Part shown: piece by piece, positions 41,343 through 49,410 of the stretch | How positions within the stretch are numbered: position 1 is the first letter of the stretch | Layout: every line of letters begins with the position of its first letter | Source: Coprothermobacter sp. | GTDB lineage: Bacteria > Caldisericota > Caldisericia > Cryosericales > Cryosericaceae | Length of the DNA stretch: 64,000 nucleotides | Direction: 5' to 3' | Assembly (NCBI GenBank): GCA_013824685.1 | Contig: PNOG01000009.1 | Location: 62,001 to 126,000 of the forward strand | Program-made: the position numbers and the translations under genes | The notes under the pieces: model-generated | Database searches by the model: none | The model's input: only the letters and a program-made list of their open reading frames with translations | What the model was told of the DNA's origin: nothing

Positions 41343-43835
41343 CTATGGCCGATACGTCAGGGTCACGGTCCGTGTCGCCGGGTCCCAGCCCACTTCGCAA
41401 CCCAGGCTCTCGCCCACAAACCGGAACGGCAGGTAGGTGCGACTGGTCTGAATGATGGGTGTGACGTTCGCGTTCGCAGTGTCGATCTGCACAGTCGTTC
41501 CGTCCAAGAGAGCACCCGGCTTTCCGATCCAGAGCGAGAGAGTGTGGATTCCCAGCATAATGTCGACTCTGCCCTTGCCGTCTTTGCCGTCGAAGGCTAC
41601 CGTCCCGCCGATAGCCTCGACGATGGCGCGTATGGGAACCAGCGTCCTGCCGCCCATGATCATCGGAGCAGCGTCCAGCGGTGGCTGCGCGATACCGTTT
41701 ACCGTCATGGTTGTGCTGCCGATGATTAGGCTCACCGTTGTTTCCGCAGCCTTCGCGAGCCGGTACGTCGTGAACACTCCACCGTTGGTCAGGCCGACAT
41801 AAACGATACCGTCGGTACTGAAGGAGGGAGAGATATCCAGGGCGTTGCCCCAGTACTTGCCGCTCACCAGCGGAATTCCACTACTCATACTGCCGAAGAC
41901 CAGTCCGCGGTTTGTCGTCACGTCCAAGCCACCGCTCCACGAGACAGCGAGCACGGTGCCATCGGCCTCGTACGCGTCGCTGATGCGGATGGCATCGTAC
42001 CAGATGTAGCTGGCAACCTGTTTCCAGCTGGCGCCCCTGTTCGTGGACCTGTAGACACCGGCCTCTCTGGTGCTCCCGGTTCCATAGTCCGTACACATGT
42101 AGACTGTGCTATCCGTCGCGAAGGTGGGCGAAATCCGCAGATCCTTCATTGCGTAGGCGGGCAGTCCGCTGCCCGCGAGATAGCCGAATGATGCGCCTCC
42201 ATCTGTGCTCTGGTACATACGTCCCGAGTGCGTCCCGACGAACAACGTTTGATCAGTGGCAAAGGAGGGAGATACTGCGACACAATCGACGACTGTATCC
42301 GCAAGATCCAGTCCGGCGGTGAGCGGGGAACACTGCATCACGGTTGCGAAGGAGTCCACGGTGCACCACAATCCCTCGCCTTCCACTGAGATGAAAGCCA
42401 CTCCGGACGTATGATAGTCAGGAGCGAAAGCGACCCATGGAACGGCATGTCCTGCAAATCCTCCCGCCGCGTTCCAGCTTGCCCCCTTGTCCCGCGAGAC
42501 GAAGAGACCCCCGCCGTCCGTCCCTGCAACGACCGTCTCGTCAGTCCCATACGCAGGAGAAACCGCCACCTGAAGGACGCTGAGGTCAGTCAGGCCATTG
42601 TTGCAGTAGGATACGGTCTGCCCTGCGTCGAACGTGCGCGCAACGCCCTGATAGGCGGTGCCAAAGAACACCGTCCTGTCCGTCACGAACGCCGGCGAAA
42701 CAGCCACAGCGTTCACGCGCGAGTTAGCAATGCCTGTGCTGCTGTCGGCCATGGTTTTCCCGCCGTCTCTCGAAACGAGCAGTCCGATACGGCTGGTTCC
42801 AACAAACAGCGTGCCGTCCGTCACAAATGCCGGACTCGCCGCAAGAGCCGTAATGGCGAAGGACTGCGGTGACGGTGACGTCATCGTCGCGGCCGACAGA
42901 GAACCCGTAGCGGTGTTCATCATTTGCAGTCCCTTGCCCGGTGTACCGATAAACAGTTCGCGCGTCGTGGCATAGAGAGGTGAAAACAGCAGAGAGGTGA
43001 CAGTGCCACGATAGCTCCTGGTAAATGTCACACCGGCATCCGTCGTAACAAACACCCCATCCGCCCCGACCCCGACCGCAAACGTGTGGTCGGCGGCAAA
43101 TGCAGGCGAGAACGCCAGGGCATTCCCTGTGTCTTCGCTGGGAATGCCGAGAGCTCGTGCCGAAACCCCACCGTCGGTCGAGATCCACGCCCCAGCTACA
43201 TCGGCCGCCGTTTCGACACCAAACAGTACCGTATGATCGGCCCTGAATGAAGGCGAAACCACCATCCTCACGACGTTCTGGTTCTTCAGCTCCGCAGCGC
43301 ACGCCGCCCATGAACGACCCACGTTCGTGCTCACCCAGGCGCCACTCAGGTATGTCGACGCAAACACCGTACTATCCTCCGTCAGGGTCGGCGACGGGGC
43401 GACAGCGTTGACATAGCTGTCCCCTCCAAGCCCCTTGTTGGAGTAGTCGAAACGGGCTCCGCCATCATCTGACCGGTACAAGCCGTCCTCCGTGGAGACC
43501 AGCGCGAGGCGGTCGCGCGCGAAGTCAGGAGAATACGCTGTTCCGGTGATGCTCTGGCTATGATGTTGCAGCCCATTCCGAACGACGCTGAACGTAGCTC
43601 CGCGGTCTCGGGACACATAGAAACCGTTGCTGGTTCCGACAGCAACACGGCCGTCATTCACAAAGGAAGGGGAAACCGCGATGCTGCGAATGGATCCACC
43701 GTACGGTCCATTGACAGAGTTGAACTCGTACGAGGCTACGCTGGCACTGCGCACAACAGGAAGCCCCGCAGTCGCAACACTCAGCAGCAGAAGCACGCCC
43801 AAGAAAACCGCAATAGACTGGTTTATCCGCTTCAC
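41343..43835 (-). CDS. Exported BNR/sortilin-like repeat protein with stalk domain
   Basis: An 830-residue exported protein with a signal peptide (residues 1-30). Residues about 35-690 are a beta-propeller-like array with many Asp-box (BNR) repeats: SRDRGATF, STDGGVS, TTDAGVTF, SRDGGKTM, SRDKGASW, STDGGASF and STNRGASW. Each is preceded by AVSPxFxxDxTVFxGT-like phrases. This is the design of photosystem-assembly/sortilin-type exported propellers, here probably binding ligands at the cell surface. The C-terminal 125 residues form a stalk domain (MIMGGRTLVPIRAIVEAIGG and TYLPFRFVGESLGCEVGWD). The start is GTG with AAAGGAG upstream. It lies in one run with the stalk-fused binding protein and the PLD-like gene. 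Confidence 0.85.
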   Translation of the reverse strand: MKRINQSIAVFLGVLLLLSVATAGLPVVRSASVASYEFNSVNGPYGGSIRSIAVSPSFVNDGRVAVGTSNGFYVSRDRGATFSVVRNGLQHHSQSITGTAYSPDFARDRLALVSTEDGLYRSDDGGARFDYSNKGLGGDSYVNAVAPSPTLTEDSTVFASTYLSGAWVSTNVGRSWAACAAELKNQNVVRMVVSPSFRADHTVLFGVETAADVAGAWISTDGGVSARALGIPSEDTGNALAFSPAFAADHTFAVGVGADGVFVTTDAGVTFTRSYRGTVTSLLFSPLYATTRELFIGTPGKGLQMMNTATGSLSAATMTSPSPQSFAITALAASPAFVTDGTLFVGTSRIGLLVSRDGGKTMADSSTGIANSRVNAVAVSPAFVTDRTVFFGTAYQGVARTFDAGQTVSYCNNGLTDLSVLQVAVSPAYGTDETVVAGTDGGGLFVSRDKGASWNAAGGFAGHAVPWVAFAPDYHTSGVAFISVEGEGLWCTVDSFATVMQCSPLTAGLDLADTVVDCVAVSPSFATDQTLFVGTHSGRMYQSTDGGASFGYLAGSGLPAYAMKDLRISPTFATDSTVYMCTDYGTGSTREAGVYRSTNRGASWKQVASYIWYDAIRISDAYEADGTVLAVSWSGGLDVTTNRGLVFGSMSSGIPLVSGKYWGNALDISPSFSTDGIVYVGLTNGGVFTTYRLAKAAETTVSLIIGSTTMTVNGIAQPPLDAAPMIMGGRTLVPIRAIVEAIGGTVAFDGKDGKGRVDIMLGIHTLSLWIGKPGALLDGTTVQIDTANANVTPIIQTSRTYLPFRFVGESLGCEVGWDPATRTVTLTYRP

Positions 43836-43875
43836 ATCGACTCCTTTGTCCCGACTCGGTCACTCGTGAGACAAA

Positions 43876-43901
43876 CGGGGCACGGAATCGACCGCGCCCC
43901 G
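43876..43901 (-). terminator. Possible terminator after the solute-binding protein gene
   Basis: CGGGGC (43896-43901) and GCCCCG (43876-43881) pair on the minus strand around a 14-base loop, followed by TTTGTC. It would weaken read-through into the BNR-repeat gene. Confidence 0.5.
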
Positions 43902-43933
43902 ACCCTGATGTTTGCTCAGTGCTCTTGAGAATG

Positions 43934-45625
43934 TTACTTGCGGATGACCGCCTGGACGTCAAGGGCCATCTTCTTGAGACCGTCGGCAACACTCACCTTG
44001 CCAAGGTAGATGTTCTGGAGGTTTGCAGAGATCTTGGTGCGTGCGCTGTTCCATCCGGCTGTCGGCGGTTGAAGAACCGAACCGCTGAGCTGCTCGAGGC
44101 CGGAACGCGTCTCGGGCTTCGCTGCGTATGCCGCGATGAGGACCGGGTCCTCGAGGGAACTCTGGCGAGCCGGCAGGTACCCAGTCTGTGCTGCCCAGAC
44201 AGCCTGCGTATGGGGCGAGGTGAACCACTTGATGTACGCCCATGCAGCATCCTTCTGGCGCTGTGTATACTTGGGGGCATTGCCGAACATGACGATGTTG
44301 GTGCCGTAGAGTGCTGCGGCCTGGCCAGCAGGTCCTGCGGGCAGAGGTGCTTCGCCCAGCTCGAACTTGCCGCCGATAGCGGCTTCCACATAGCTGCGGC
44401 CGACCACTGAACCCATGTACATGCCGGCCTTGCCGACGCCCAGATCGGACTGGTCGCCATAAGCTGTCGTGTAGTGCATGAACTTCTTGGCGTACAGGTC
44501 GGCAAACAGCTGCGTCCCTGCCTTGACGCCATTGTTGTTGGCAAACAGGACGTTGTCGTACGTGTCGCTCAGGACTTTGCCACCATAGGCATAGACAAGC
44601 GAGTACCACAGGTCGACGGATGGCGTGTGCGAGGCGCCCCACTGGATCTGCTCGCCCTTGTCGTTGGTTTTGTTCAGTTTGGCGCAGTCGTCAGCAAACT
44701 CCTGCCACGTTGCCGGTGCACGCGTGATGCCTGCTTCCTTGAACATATCCTTGTTGTAGTAAATGACGATGTTGGACTTGTTGAACGGCATCATGTAGCG
44801 CTTGCCGTCCGCAAGTTTCGACGAATCCCACATCTTGGGGAAGAAGTCGGCGACTTCAGCCTTCGACAGACCGTTGGCGCCATTGATGTAGCTGTCGAAC
44901 GTGCTGAGATAGAACCCGGTGGCATACTGAGCAGCCCAGTTCTCATACGCCTGTGCGATGAGGGGTGGATCCTTAGCCGCAATAGCACCGATGGTCTTCG
45001 TCTGCAGAGTGTTGTAGTTGGCCATCTGGACCAGCTGGACTTCCATGCTGGGATGCGTGGCGTTGAACTCCTTGGTCAACCCGGTGAGGGACTGGCCGAG
45101 TGCTGCGGCCATGGCTTCCCAGAACGGGACGATGGCCTTGTTCTTCAGCCAATCCATGGAGAACTGGACGGTGACCTTCTTGAGTGCAGCGTCCCATGTA
45201 GTTGTCGCACCCATGGACTCGGCAACGAAACGCACAGGAACGACAGTCTTGCCATTGATGATTGTGGCAGCAGCATCCAGCGCGACATCGTAGTCGTTGA
45301 CCTTGGCGACCGTCTTGTCAATTGTCAGCGCAATCTTGTTTTCCGCCAGCGTGATGTTGGCGGTCCTGGTCGCAGCGTCCCACGCCAGTGTGGCTCCCAT
45401 GGCCTCAGTGATGAAGCGCAGTGGGACCAGCGTGCGGCCGTTCTTAATCACAGCGCCCTGCTCGAGCGTTGTGGTTGTTCCGTTGACAGTGCCCGTGTTC
45501 TTACCGATGTAGACCTCGATCGTTGTCATCGACTCAGCCTTGGTCGCCGGAACAGCAGCGAGCACCGAGGTGAATGCGACGAGCAACGCCAGTACAACAG
45601 CCAGCAACCTACGCGTGTTGAGCAT
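43934..45625 (-). CDS. ABC sugar-binding protein fused to an N-terminal stalk domain
   Basis: A 563-residue exported protein with two unlike parts. After a signal peptide (1-31) comes a complete stalk domain of copper-amine-oxidase N-terminal type (about 35-155), with NGRTLVPLRFITEAMGATLA and NGKTVVPVRFVAESMGATTT. The rest (about 165-563) is a family 1 extracellular solute-binding protein: VPFWEAMAAALGQSLTGLTK, MPFNKSNIVIYYNKDMFKEA, then WAYIKWFTSPHTQAVWAAQT, as in sugar- and glycerol-phosphate-binding proteins. Such binding proteins are usually lipid-anchored; here the stalk domain replaces a lipobox. ATG 45625 follows GGGGAGG; the longer open frame upstream overlaps the permease gene and is not used. 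Confidence 0.9.
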   Translation of the reverse strand: MLNTRRLLAVVLALLVAFTSVLAAVPATKAESMTTIEVYIGKNTGTVNGTTTTLEQGAVIKNGRTLVPLRFITEAMGATLAWDAATRTANITLAENKIALTIDKTVAKVNDYDVALDAAATIINGKTVVPVRFVAESMGATTTWDAALKKVTVQFSMDWLKNKAIVPFWEAMAAALGQSLTGLTKEFNATHPSMEVQLVQMANYNTLQTKTIGAIAAKDPPLIAQAYENWAAQYATGFYLSTFDSYINGANGLSKAEVADFFPKMWDSSKLADGKRYMMPFNKSNIVIYYNKDMFKEAGITRAPATWQEFADDCAKLNKTNDKGEQIQWGASHTPSVDLWYSLVYAYGGKVLSDTYDNVLFANNNGVKAGTQLFADLYAKKFMHYTTAYGDQSDLGVGKAGMYMGSVVGRSYVEAAIGGKFELGEAPLPAGPAGQAAALYGTNIVMFGNAPKYTQRQKDAAWAYIKWFTSPHTQAVWAAQTGYLPARQSSLEDPVLIAAYAAKPETRSGLEQLSGSVLQPPTAGWNSARTKISANLQNIYLGKVSVADGLKKMALDVQAVIRK

Positions 45626-45675
45626 ACTTCCTCCCCTAAGAGATTGGATAGTAACGTGCAACTCCATCAAGACGG

Positions 45676-46521
45676 CTACCCCTTGACACCGCCCCCGCCA
45701 ATACCTTCGATGAACTGCCTCTGCACGAAGAAGAACAGAACGACGATGGGGACCGTCGTAAAAACCGATGCTGCAGCCAACTGAGACCACTGCTGTCCCT
45801 TCTCTCCCAGGAAGGAGTTCAGAGCAACCTCGATCAGCTGCTTGTTCTGCGACTGGGTCATGACGGTGGGCCACAGGAATGATGTCCACGAACCCAGGAA
45901 CGAATTGATGGCGATGGTCACGATCGCGGGCTTCGCGAGCGGCAGGGCAATGCTCCGGAAGTAGCGCAGACGCGATGCGCCGTCGATCTGTGCGGCCTCC
46001 CACAGCTCCTTGGGCATCGACATGAAATACTGCCGGAGCAGGAAGATGCCAAACACGCTCGCCGCGAAGGGGATGATCAGCGCGTAGAACTTGTCGTACC
46101 AGCCGAGCGTCCGAATGATGAGGAAGTTTGGGATGAGTGTCGTCGCCGCGGGGATCATCATGACACTGAGGACCAGGCTGAACAGCGCCTCCTTCCCCTT
46201 GAAGTTGATGCAGGCAAAGGCAAATGCGGCAAGCGAGGATGTCGTCAGGGAGATCAGTGTCGAAGCGACTGCAACGAAGAGCGTGTTGCCGAAGTAGCGT
46301 AGCCACGGCGCCGAGTTCCACGCGTCGATGTAGTTCTGGAAGGTGGGGTGTGTGGGCCACAGTTGCGGCGGGACGCTCATGACGGAGTCCTGAGGCTGCA
46401 GGGACGTGACGATCATCCAGTAGAAGGGGAACACCACCAGGATGAAGAGCGCTGTTATGGCAAGATAGAGGAATACTCTGTTGACCCTGTTCCAGAGGAC
46501 GGACTGTCGCATCGTCGTCAT
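45676..46521 (-). CDS. ABC sugar transporter permease, MalG/UgpE type
   Basis: A 281-residue permease with six helices, of the carbohydrate-uptake-1 family. The cytosolic EAA loop is PKELWEAAQIDGASRLRYFR, the contact point for the ATPase, and FSLVLSVMMIPAATTLIPNF and MTQSQNKQLIEVALNSFLGE are also typical of MalG-like proteins. It pairs with the MalF-like permease encoded just upstream and with the binding protein encoded 50 bases downstream. No ATPase gene lies nearby, so a shared MsmK/UgpC-like ATPase encoded elsewhere is expected. Confidence 0.92.
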   Translation of the reverse strand: MTTMRQSVLWNRVNRVFLYLAITALFILVVFPFYWMIVTSLQPQDSVMSVPPQLWPTHPTFQNYIDAWNSAPWLRYFGNTLFVAVASTLISLTTSSLAAFAFACINFKGKEALFSLVLSVMMIPAATTLIPNFLIIRTLGWYDKFYALIIPFAASVFGIFLLRQYFMSMPKELWEAAQIDGASRLRYFRSIALPLAKPAIVTIAINSFLGSWTSFLWPTVMTQSQNKQLIEVALNSFLGEKGQQWSQLAAASVFTTVPIVVLFFFVQRQFIEGIGGGGVKG

Positions 46522-46530
46522 GTCACACCA

Positions 46531-47433
46531 TCATCCATAGAAGACCTTGCGTCCGGTCGCCTTGCGCTGGAGCATCGTCAGGAGGAAGATGATGACAAAC
46601 AGCCCTATGGAGACTGCGCCGGCGTAGCCGAAATGCATCTGCCCAAAGGCCTGCTGATACAGGTAGTAGCCTGTCGTCGTCGTCGAGTCCACTGGTCCCC
46701 CTTGCGTCAGGACAGCTACCTGGGTGAACATCTTGAAGGCGCTGATGGTGTAGATGATCACGACGAAGTAGGTGGAAGGGGAGATCATGGGCCACGTCAC
46801 ATGCCAAAAAGTCCTCCATCCGCTTGCTCCGTCGATCTGTGCAGCCTCGAGGAGTTCAGTCGGTACCTTGGACAGCGCGGCCATGAAGATGATGACTGCG
46901 AACCCGATGTCATGCCACGTCGAGTAGAGGATCATCGCGGGCATCGCCGACGCCGTATCAGTCAGCCACCTGCTGACTGGCAGGCCCGCGAAGTGCAGTG
47001 CCGCATTGAGCATGCCATAGTCAGGGTTAAAGATATAGAGCCAGATGATGGACGTGGCGACCAGCGGCGTGATATACGGGATGAAGAACCCCATGCGCCA
47101 GAACGTCCGCCCTCGGACCTTCGCATTGAGGAGCACGGCGATGAGCAGTGAGATGGCGACCGCGACCGGGACACTGCCTATCGTGAAATAGAGCGTCCTC
47201 CACGCTGAACCCCAGAAATCGCCCGAGGTGAGCAGCTGTCGGAAATTGCCGAGGCCCACGAAGTCCATCTGCCCGACGAGGTTGGTGTCGAACAAGCTGA
47301 GACCGACGACGATAAACGCCGGAAGGAAGGTGAAGACTAGAAGCACCAATATCGAAGGGAGCGTAAACAGCCAACCGGCGACGTTGTCGCGGATGACCTG
47401 CTTTCGTTGTGCCGGCGTACGTTTGTTGTCCAT
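46531..47433 (-). CDS. ABC sugar transporter permease, MalF/UgpA type
   Basis: A 300-residue permease with six helices and a cytosolic N-terminus. The EAA loop is PTELLEAAQIDGASGWRTFW. Other family phrases are LFTLPSILVLLVFTFLPAFI in helix 1 and VGLGNFRQLLTSGDFWGSAW. The C-terminal helices end in a basic tail. It is the first gene of the transporter operon; the MalG-like gene begins nine bases after its stop. ATG 47433 has GAGGTG eight bases before it, and the frame opens ten codons further upstream. Together with the next two genes it forms an importer for a sugar or glycoside not known from sequence. Confidence 0.92.
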   Translation of the reverse strand: MDNKRTPAQRKQVIRDNVAGWLFTLPSILVLLVFTFLPAFIVVGLSLFDTNLVGQMDFVGLGNFRQLLTSGDFWGSAWRTLYFTIGSVPVAVAISLLIAVLLNAKVRGRTFWRMGFFIPYITPLVATSIIWLYIFNPDYGMLNAALHFAGLPVSRWLTDTASAMPAMILYSTWHDIGFAVIIFMAALSKVPTELLEAAQIDGASGWRTFWHVTWPMISPSTYFVVIIYTISAFKMFTQVAVLTQGGPVDSTTTTGYYLYQQAFGQMHFGYAGAVSIGLFVIIFLLTMLQRKATGRKVFYG

Positions 47434-47460
47434 ACTGCAAACACCTCGAGACCGCAGTTT

Positions 47461-47525
47461 CAAGTTCGCAAGCGACTTGGCTAGGTGGACTTAGCTGTTC
47501 AGTATATCATTGGCAACTTGCAAGT
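47461..47525. promoter_or_regulatory. Pair of palindromes between divergent operons, possible operators
   Basis: ACTTGCAAGT (47516-47525) is a perfect 10-base palindrome lying between and over the -35 side of the permease promoter. CAAGTTCGCAAGCGACTTG (47461-47479), in the same operon's leader, is an imperfect palindrome using the same ACTTG/CAAGT arms. A dimeric repressor could bind both. No regulator gene lies nearby. Confidence 0.4.
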
Positions 47526-47528
47526 CAA
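47501..47528 (-). promoter_or_regulatory. Promoter of the MalFG-type transporter operon
   Basis: On the minus strand, TTGACT (47523-47528), a 16-base spacer and TATACT (47501-47506). The leader to ATG 47433 is about 60 bases. Confidence 0.6.
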
Positions 47529-47575
47529 AAAGAGGCTGCGAGCGCCCCTGGTAGCCTTCCCGCTGTCGTCTCGGA

Positions 47576-47603
47576 GTGACAGAAATCGCGCCTCTGCTAT
47601 ACT
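47576..47603 (+). promoter_or_regulatory. Promoter of the glucosyl-3-phosphoglycerate synthase gene
   Basis: GTGACA (47576-47581), a 16-base spacer and TATACT (47598-47603) preceded by TGC as an extended -10. The predicted transcript starts near 47610, which supports the TTG start at 47644. Confidence 0.6.
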
Positions 47604-47643
47604 TTCCGAAGCAGGATTCGTCCTGCAGCTAGGGGGTGGAGAA

Positions 47644-49395
47644 TTGACACAGCACTTTGTTGAGCTCACAGCACCGACGCGGCTCATGGCCAAGGTCGCG
47701 TTTGCCTGCTCGGCCGGCGTCGCCGGAGATGTTGTTCTTGTCCTTCCCAGAACGCCGGCTGAGGAAATCGGCCGTGTCCACCGACTGGTAGCGGCGGCTC
47801 GCAAGGCTCTTGGGGCAACATCGATACCCTTCCAGATCATGGAGATCGACGAGGCAATCCGCCTGGCAACGTCCGGGGATCCTTCCCGGACACTCGTGAT
47901 CGACCTCGACCTCCTGCGTCACGAAGACATTGGCCTGCTCGAGTCCGCCTGTGGTTCGAGCTCGCAGGTAATTGGCTACAAACTCCATCAGAACCCTTCC
48001 AGAACATCGGCGGCCATCTTCGCCCGCGGCGACTCCAATTCCGCCCTTGCCGGGACGGTGGTGCGTCGGCTTACGGAGGCCGGGGTCGTGGACAGAACAA
48101 GCTTTGTCCACGTCACCCATGCAGGCCAGTCTGCGACCGTCGACGACAGCGTCCTTGAAGCGTATGGCAAGGTGAAGGCTGAACTGCCACAGGCCCGTCT
48201 CGCCATCGAACAGGCCGAGGACGACGTGGAATCCGCCATCGAACACTGTTCGCTTCAGTACGGCCTGCTTGTCCTTGGACTGCCACAGCACCCCGGAAAA
48301 CACTCAGTGACCCAGCACCTGCTGGCACAGGTCACGGCAGGACTGCTCCGCACGACCACCGTGTTCGTCTACGCGCGCGGCGCAGAGGTTGAGCAGCTGT
48401 CGGCCACGACGAACGTCATCGAGCCCTGGATCCTCAAGAACACGTTTTCCCAGGACGAGTTTGCGGACATCGACCGGCTTCTCCAGGCCAAGCGTGACCG
48501 CCATGTGTCGATCTCCCTCGTCCTGCCGGCGCTCAATGAGGAGAAGACGGTTGGGCAGGTTATCGACGCCTTCAAGGGCCCACTGATGGACGAACGGCCG
48601 CTGCTCGACGAGATCATCCTCATGGACAGCGACAGTGGCGACAACACGCGCGCAATCGCGACCGCGCGCGGCATCCCCGTCTATATCCACCAGCAGGTGC
48701 GTCCGGACCTCGGAGCATATGCCGGCAAAGGCGAGGCGATGTGGAAAGCATTGTTTGTCGCAACAGGAGACATTCTGGTCTTCGTGGACACCGATCTGTC
48801 CAATCCCCACCCGTCATTTGTCACCGGACTTGTCGGTCCTCTTCTCCTGGACGAGCACCTGAACTTCATCAAGGGGTTCTACCGCAGGCCCGTGCGTGTC
48901 GTCAACGAGTTCGTGGAAGTAGGCGGCGGCCGTGTCACGGAGCTCACCGCGCGTCCCCTTCTGAACCTCTGGTATCCGGAACTAGGGGGGCTGTTCCAGC
49001 CACTTGCGGGGACCATCGCGGCACGCACCGGCATTCTGCGCGAGCTGCATTTCCTGACCGGCTATGGCGTCGAGATCGGGCATGTCATCGAATACTTCCA
49101 CAAGTACGGCATCGATGGTCTGGCCCAATCGGAACTGGGCGAGATCGTGCACCGCAATCAACCCCTGGAAGCGCTGTCCAAGATGTCGTTCCAGGTCCTG
49201 GAAGCCTTCTTCCAGTTGTCGCATGGTCTCATGGCCACTGGCATGGCTGATCGCATGAACGGCATCCTGCGGCAACCCTTCCTTTCAGACACGGGTTTCA
49301 CGCTCTACCAGACACGTGTCGGGCAGGAGGTGAGGCCTCCGGCGTCCTCGGTGCCACCTCTCGATCGTCCCGCTTCAGGCGCACCAGCAACCTGA
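47644..49395 (+). CDS. gpgS: Glucosyl-3-phosphoglycerate synthase with an extra N-terminal half
   Basis: A 583-residue protein. The C-terminal half (about 285-560) is a GT-A glycosyltransferase of the GpgS type, which joins glucose from an NDP-glucose to 3-phosphoglycerate, the first step to glucosylglycerate. Signs are VSISLVLPALNEEKTVGQVI, DSDSGDNTRAI, GKGEAMWKALFVATGDILVF, the metal-binding VDTDLSNPH, GGGRVTELTARPLLNLWYPE and YGVEIGHVIEYFHKYGIDGL. The N-terminal half (about 1-280) looks like two alpha/beta domains of universal-stress type, which ordinary GpgS (about 320 residues) lacks. The start is TTG 47644 with a GGGGGTGGAG site. A GH13 gene follows 15 bases later. Glucosylglycerate protects cells against salt or nitrogen stress. 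Confidence 0.85.
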   Translation: MTQHFVELTAPTRLMAKVAFACSAGVAGDVVLVLPRTPAEEIGRVHRLVAAARKALGATSIPFQIMEIDEAIRLATSGDPSRTLVIDLDLLRHEDIGLLESACGSSSQVIGYKLHQNPSRTSAAIFARGDSNSALAGTVVRRLTEAGVVDRTSFVHVTHAGQSATVDDSVLEAYGKVKAELPQARLAIEQAEDDVESAIEHCSLQYGLLVLGLPQHPGKHSVTQHLLAQVTAGLLRTTTVFVYARGAEVEQLSATTNVIEPWILKNTFSQDEFADIDRLLQAKRDRHVSISLVLPALNEEKTVGQVIDAFKGPLMDERPLLDEIILMDSDSGDNTRAIATARGIPVYIHQQVRPDLGAYAGKGEAMWKALFVATGDILVFVDTDLSNPHPSFVTGLVGPLLLDEHLNFIKGFYRRPVRVVNEFVEVGGGRVTELTARPLLNLWYPELGGLFQPLAGTIAARTGILRELHFLTGYGVEIGHVIEYFHKYGIDGLAQSELGEIVHRNQPLEALSKMSFQVLEAFFQLSHGLMATGMADRMNGILRQPFLSDTGFTLYQTRVGQEVRPPASSVPPLDRPASGAPAT

Positions 49396-49410
49396 CAAGC
49401 AGCAACCGAC

